Positions 5,525 to 8,086 of a DNA stretch of 8,086 nucleotides are shown piece after piece. Below the pieces are notes generated by a model. That model was not told the origin of the DNA and searched no databases. It saw only the letters and a list, made by a program, of their open reading frames with translations. Source of the stretch: Candidatus Gastranaerophilales bacterium (GTDB lineage Bacteria; Cyanobacteriota; Vampirovibrionia; Gastranaerophilales; Gastranaerophilaceae); the NCBI GenBank assembly GCA_900752845.1, contig CAADWU010000126.1, positions 1 to 8,086 on the forward strand, read 5' to 3'. Within the stretch, counting starts at the first letter, position 1; every line of letters starts with the position of its first letter. A program made the position numbers and the translations under genes.

Positions 5525-6151
5525 ATGAAAAAGGATGAAATTAAAATTGAAGGCTTATATCAAATAAAGAAAAAGGATTTAGAAAGGTGTGCCGAAGTTG
5601 CTGCAAAAGCATTTTTGGAAGATGAGAGCAGTAAATTCCTGCTTTCATCTCATTTAACTTATAAATCTTTATACAATTATTATCTTGTGATATACAATGC
5701 TGCAATTAATAAAATGTATATGTTTGCGGAGAGTGAAGATATTAACGGGTTTATTATTATTGCACCTGTCAAGCACTCAAACTTGTCTGTATGGGAATGT
5801 ATAATGGCAGGAGCATTAAAACTTATATTTTCTCAAGGACTGGGAATAGTATTCAGGTCGCTTGAATATGAAAAAAATTGTAATAAAACACGTGAGGTGA
5901 TAGCATCTGCTGACAGCTGGTATATTTTTCAGTTTGGAGTTCTTCCTGATAAACAAGGGATGAGGCTGGGTTCAAAAATCATAAAACCTGTATTAAATTG
6001 GTTCGATAAGAAAAAAATTACTTGTTACCTTGAAACTCAAAAAGATGTAAACGTTTATATTTATAACCACTTAGGGTTTTTGTTAAAAATGGTAGGGACT
6101 TTACCTGATAAAAAAATGAGCCAATATGCAATGTTTCGTAACTCACAATAA
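5525..6151 (+). CDS. GNAT-family N-acetyltransferase (puromycin-acetyltransferase-like architecture)
   Basis: A 208-residue GNAT. The signature region WYIFQFGVLPDKQGMRLGSK (132-151) is beta-4 plus the acetyl-CoA pyrophosphate loop; CYLETQKDVNVYIYNHLGF (167-185) is the following strand and helix; and MSQYAMFR (198-205) is the end strand. The order WY...GV.P..QG..LGS...P.L...LET...N...Y..LGF...M.R recalls puromycin N-acetyltransferase and its many uncharacterised relatives, so the acceptor cannot be named and drug resistance should not be assumed. The usual Gly of the Q-x-x-G-x-G loop is Arg147 (QGMRLG). The ATG at 5525 is preferred over the in-frame GTG at 5519 because GAG sits five bases upstream of the ATG, while the GTG overlaps that site. 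It is divergent from the FemAB-like gene and convergent with the isomerase gene. Confidence 0.85.
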   Translation: MKKDEIKIEGLYQIKKKDLERCAEVAAKAFLEDESSKFLLSSHLTYKSLYNYYLVIYNAAINKMYMFAESEDINGFIIIAPVKHSNLSVWECIMAGALKLIFSQGLGIVFRSLEYEKNCNKTREVIASADSWYIFQFGVLPDKQGMRLGSKIIKPVLNWFDKKKITCYLETQKDVNVYIYNHLGFLLKMVGTLPDKKMSQYAMFRNSQ

Positions 6152-6152
6152 A

Positions 6153-6182
6153 AAAACGGATACTAATTTAGTATCCGTTTTG
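6153..6182. terminator. Bidirectional terminator between the GNAT and isomerase genes
   Basis: A perfect 13-bp stem (AAAACGGATACTA/TAGTATCCGTTTT) with a 3-base loop, starting just after the GNAT stop. The T-tract is TTTT on the plus strand and TTTTTT on the minus strand, so it can end both converging transcripts. Confidence 0.9.
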
Positions 6183-6200
6183 TTGATAAAATTTGATTTC

Positions 6201-7502
6201 TTATTTAGAAATTCTTCCCGGAACTACAACTCCGCCTTTTAAATTCTTTTTGTAGAATTCAACGTGCGGCTGCAATACACTGTCAAGTACTTCAGGGAAT
6301 GATGAATTTGACATAACTTTTTCAACGATTTCCTGATAAACTGTAGCGAAAGCTCTCAATTGGGTTAAAGCACCTGCTGCCTGAGGAGTTAATCCCATTC
6401 CTTGAGTTTTAGCTGTTTCTAAGAAGAAAGCACCTGTAACTTCATAAGATTTAGTTAGAGCATCAATATAGCTTTCTGCATTTTCTTTGCAAACGCCGTT
6501 GTCTTGAGGAACAGTTAAAGCAAAAACAAGTTTGTTAGCCGGGTTGAAGTGAGCTTCTGCACTGTGGTGCATTGCATCAGGAACTTTTGCAACTTGTTTT
6601 AATGTATCTTTAACAGATTCGTTTTGCATTTGTGCGTGCCAGTATACAGTGTTTTCAAAAATTGAACCCATATATTGATGAACAGAAGCTGAAATACCGT
6701 TCATTTTAGCTTCAGCCCAGAAAATACCTTCTTTTAACGCATCGTTTATGCTTAAATCTGCTGTTAAAGATTCTGATGAAACTTCTTGAGCTGCATTAAG
6801 CATAGAAACCATATCTTCTTTTTTCATACCTGCATAAGCAAGAGTGAATAAAGCGTGATCATCAAATGCCGAGAAGCGTCCGCCGACATCATCATGGATA
6901 AATAAATCGCCTAACCATCCGTTTTCATTTGAAGTTCTTCTTAATTCACTTTTTTCAGCGTTAGCATCGGTAACTGCAATAAAGTGTTTTTGAGCAGCTT
7001 TGTCTGCTTCATCTGCTGATTTTCCCTGAGCGATATAAGCGTCTTTAAGCATTTGTAATACTCTTAAAAATCCGTCTTTTGTTTCAAAAGTTGAGCCTGA
7101 TTTTGAAGCGATTAAAAAATTTGATTTAAGAACATTATTTTCTAATCTGTATAAAAATCTTTCTAAACTTGCTGAATCAACGTCAGAATAAAATTCAATA
7201 ACATCTTGTCTAACGTTTAAACCGTTAATTGATAACATGTGTTCAACAGTGTGTTTAGAACCGCCGATACCCATTACGCTAAGTTTTTCAGCACCAGTTT
7301 GAGCTTTCAGTTCAGAAGCAAGTTTATAAATCTCATCAACTCTTTTAGCTTGTTCTTGAGGTAAGTTTACCCAGTTCAAAAATTGTCCTTTTTGATTTGC
7401 TCTTGATGAAAATTCATTTACGAATTCAGAGACTTTTGATGAATATTGAGAGAAATCCACACCTGTGAATTTAGCTGTTACGTTTGCATTTTTTGTCAAC
7501 AT
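6201..7502 (-). CDS. pgi: Glucose-6-phosphate isomerase (short, divergent form)
   Basis: A 433-residue cytoplasmic enzyme with two SIS sugar-phosphate isomerase halves; it should interconvert glucose 6-phosphate and fructose 6-phosphate in glycolysis. Visible family blocks: VMGIGGSKHT (76-85), the phosphate-binding loop; SKSGSTFET (133-141), the second phosphate-binding segment; and DDVGGRFSAF (204-213), close to the PGI signature. The segment WHAQMQNES (288-296) aligns by eye with the 'W..QLWAESLGK' block of short bacterial and archaeal PGIs, making Glu295 the likely catalytic base, with a candidate ring-opening His at 312/313 (MHHSAE). The C-terminal PGI signature (FDQxGVExxK-like) is not seen; the protein ends instead in FYKKNLKGGVVVPGRISK. 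The start is supported by AGAGGA four bases upstream. Codon use looks slightly less AT-rich than its neighbours, as expected for a highly expressed gene. It sits alone, with no other glycolytic genes nearby. Confidence 0.88.
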   Translation of the reverse strand: MLTKNANVTAKFTGVDFSQYSSKVSEFVNEFSSRANQKGQFLNWVNLPQEQAKRVDEIYKLASELKAQTGAEKLSVMGIGGSKHTVEHMLSINGLNVRQDVIEFYSDVDSASLERFLYRLENNVLKSNFLIASKSGSTFETKDGFLRVLQMLKDAYIAQGKSADEADKAAQKHFIAVTDANAEKSELRRTSNENGWLGDLFIHDDVGGRFSAFDDHALFTLAYAGMKKEDMVSMLNAAQEVSSESLTADLSINDALKEGIFWAEAKMNGISASVHQYMGSIFENTVYWHAQMQNESVKDTLKQVAKVPDAMHHSAEAHFNPANKLVFALTVPQDNGVCKENAESYIDALTKSYEVTGAFFLETAKTQGMGLTPQAAGALTQLRAFATVYQEIVEKVMSNSSFPEVLDSVLQPHVEFYKKNLKGGVVVPGRISK

Positions 7503-7507
7503 AATAT

Positions 7508-7513
7508 CCTCTT
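7508..7513 (-). promoter_or_regulatory. Ribosome binding site of pgi
   Basis: Read on the minus strand this is AAGAGG followed by ATATT and ATG, a good Shine-Dalgarno at normal spacing that supports the start at 7502. Confidence 0.7.
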
Positions 7514-7586
7514 TCTTAAGTTAAAATTTTTACACTTATATTTTACTATAAAATTTAATTTTAAGATAAAAACGGGTATATAATTA

Positions 7587-7615
7587 TTAACACTTAACTT
7601 TTTATAAATTATACG
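7587..7615 (+). promoter_or_regulatory. Likely promoter of the HD-domain gene
   Basis: TTAACA (7587-7592; five of six consensus positions) and TATACG (7610-7615; four of six) are separated by 17 bases. The predicted start near 7622 leaves a leader of about 36 bases that begins with the imperfect palindrome TTATCATGGTAA (7617-7628). Confidence 0.5.
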
Positions 7616-7657
7616 TTATCATGGTAATGTAGCAAAAATCAGGAAATCGAGAATTAT

Positions 7658-8086
7658 ATGAAATCAATAAAAGAACTTTCAACCGAGACAAAAATACTGG
7701 ACAGATTAAAAAACATTCCCATATGTTTGGAAATGGTAAAATATTTGTTTGCGGATGAAGAATTGCAAGAGATGCAGGAATACGCAAATAACGTTTCAAT
7801 CAGAAGATTGGGATTTAATGACCATGGACCTGTTCATATGCGTCAGGTTGTGGGTAATGCTATAAAAATGCTTAATATTCTTCATGATGCAGGGATTAGA
7901 ACTTCTCTTGAAATTGAAGAAACAGGAACATTTGAGGACAGTGTGTGTGCCGTTATACTTGCGGGTTTGATGCATGATTTGGGAATGGCAATCGGACGTC
8001 AGGGGCATGAAGAAATGTCCGTATTGCTTGCTCAGCCAATCATTGACAGAACATTAATGCATATTTTCCCCGATAATCTCCACAGA
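7658..8086 (+). CDS. HD-domain metal-dependent phosphohydrolase-like protein (3' partial)
   Basis: An open frame of 143 codons runs without a stop to the window edge; the true end lies beyond it. The visible part carries an HD-superfamily metal site: FNDHGPVHMRQVV (53-65) with His56 and His60, GLMHDLGMAIGRQGHEE (103-119) with the His106-Asp107 pair and His117. This H...HD...H spacing with 'NDHGPxH' resembles a group of uncharacterised archaeal and bacterial HD proteins, so hydrolysis of a phosphoester or nucleotide is likely but the substrate is unknown. The ATG at 7658 is the first possible start after an in-frame stop at 7625; the Shine-Dalgarno is weak (GAG six bases upstream, AGGA further away). 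Good coding character on this strand makes open frames on the opposite strand here implausible. It is divergent from pgi. Confidence 0.85.
   Translation, partial: MKSIKELSTETKILDRLKNIPICLEMVKYLFADEELQEMQEYANNVSIRRLGFNDHGPVHMRQVVGNAIKMLNILHDAGIRTSLEIEETGTFEDSVCAVILAGLMHDLGMAIGRQGHEEMSVLLAQPIIDRTLMHIFPDNLHR

Noticed and set aside
7602..8008. Two minus-strand open frames (7602-7799 and 7796-8008).
   Set aside because: They lie antisense to the HD-domain gene, have no family features, and their protein sequences look like translated complement; the plus-strand frame has clear HD motifs.

Overview
The window is an AT-rich (about one-third GC by eye) bacterial chromosome segment with ordinary housekeeping genes next to several surface or periplasmic proteins of unknown role. 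Signal-peptide proteins of the Spy/CpxP type suggest a diderm. Mini-ribonuclease III together with very AT-rich coding and a YadA-head/S74 fibre protein would fit a gut member of Gastranaerophilales (Vampirovibrionia/Melainabacteria), but this placement is an inference and other AT-rich diderms are possible.

Layout, left to right. (1) 1-1670, plus: the 3' part of a large fibre protein made of about twenty YadA-head-like repeats followed by a phage-type S74 self-cleaving chaperone domain; its start lies before the window. Two back-to-back hairpins (1689-1744) separate it from (2) a minus-strand pair of small secreted proteins: a cysteine-rich Spy/CpxP-like protein (2475-3086, with a good promoter at 3108-3136) followed by an unknown secreted protein (1771-2433). 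(3) Plus strand: mini-ribonuclease III (3159-3521), then a small solenoid protein of six exact 19-residue repeats (3620-4180) ending in a strong terminator. (4) tRNA-Ala(UGC) with encoded CCA (4348-4423) and its own promoter. (5) Two divergently transcribed acyltransferase-fold genes, a FemAB/BioF2-like protein (4454-5452, minus) and a GNAT (5525-6151, plus). (6) A divergent, short glucose-6-phosphate isomerase (6201-7502, minus). (7) The 5' part of an HD-domain metal-dependent phosphohydrolase-like gene (7658 to the window end, plus).

Most genes appear to be single transcription units. The convergent junctions at 1670/1771, 4423/4454 and 6151/6201 each carry hairpins that can serve both strands. 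Apart from the secreted pair (2475-3086 and 1771-2433), there is little sign of operon structure, and no transposase, integrase, CRISPR array or phage structural cluster is visible. No single undescribed system stands out; the best candidates for a second look are the YadA-head/S74 fibre, the 19-residue repeat protein, the cysteine-rich secreted pair and the divergent isomerase.

Four gene boundaries were set by reading the sequence: the fibre gene is open at the left edge, the repeat protein starts at 3620, the GNAT starts at 5525, and the HD gene runs off the right edge.
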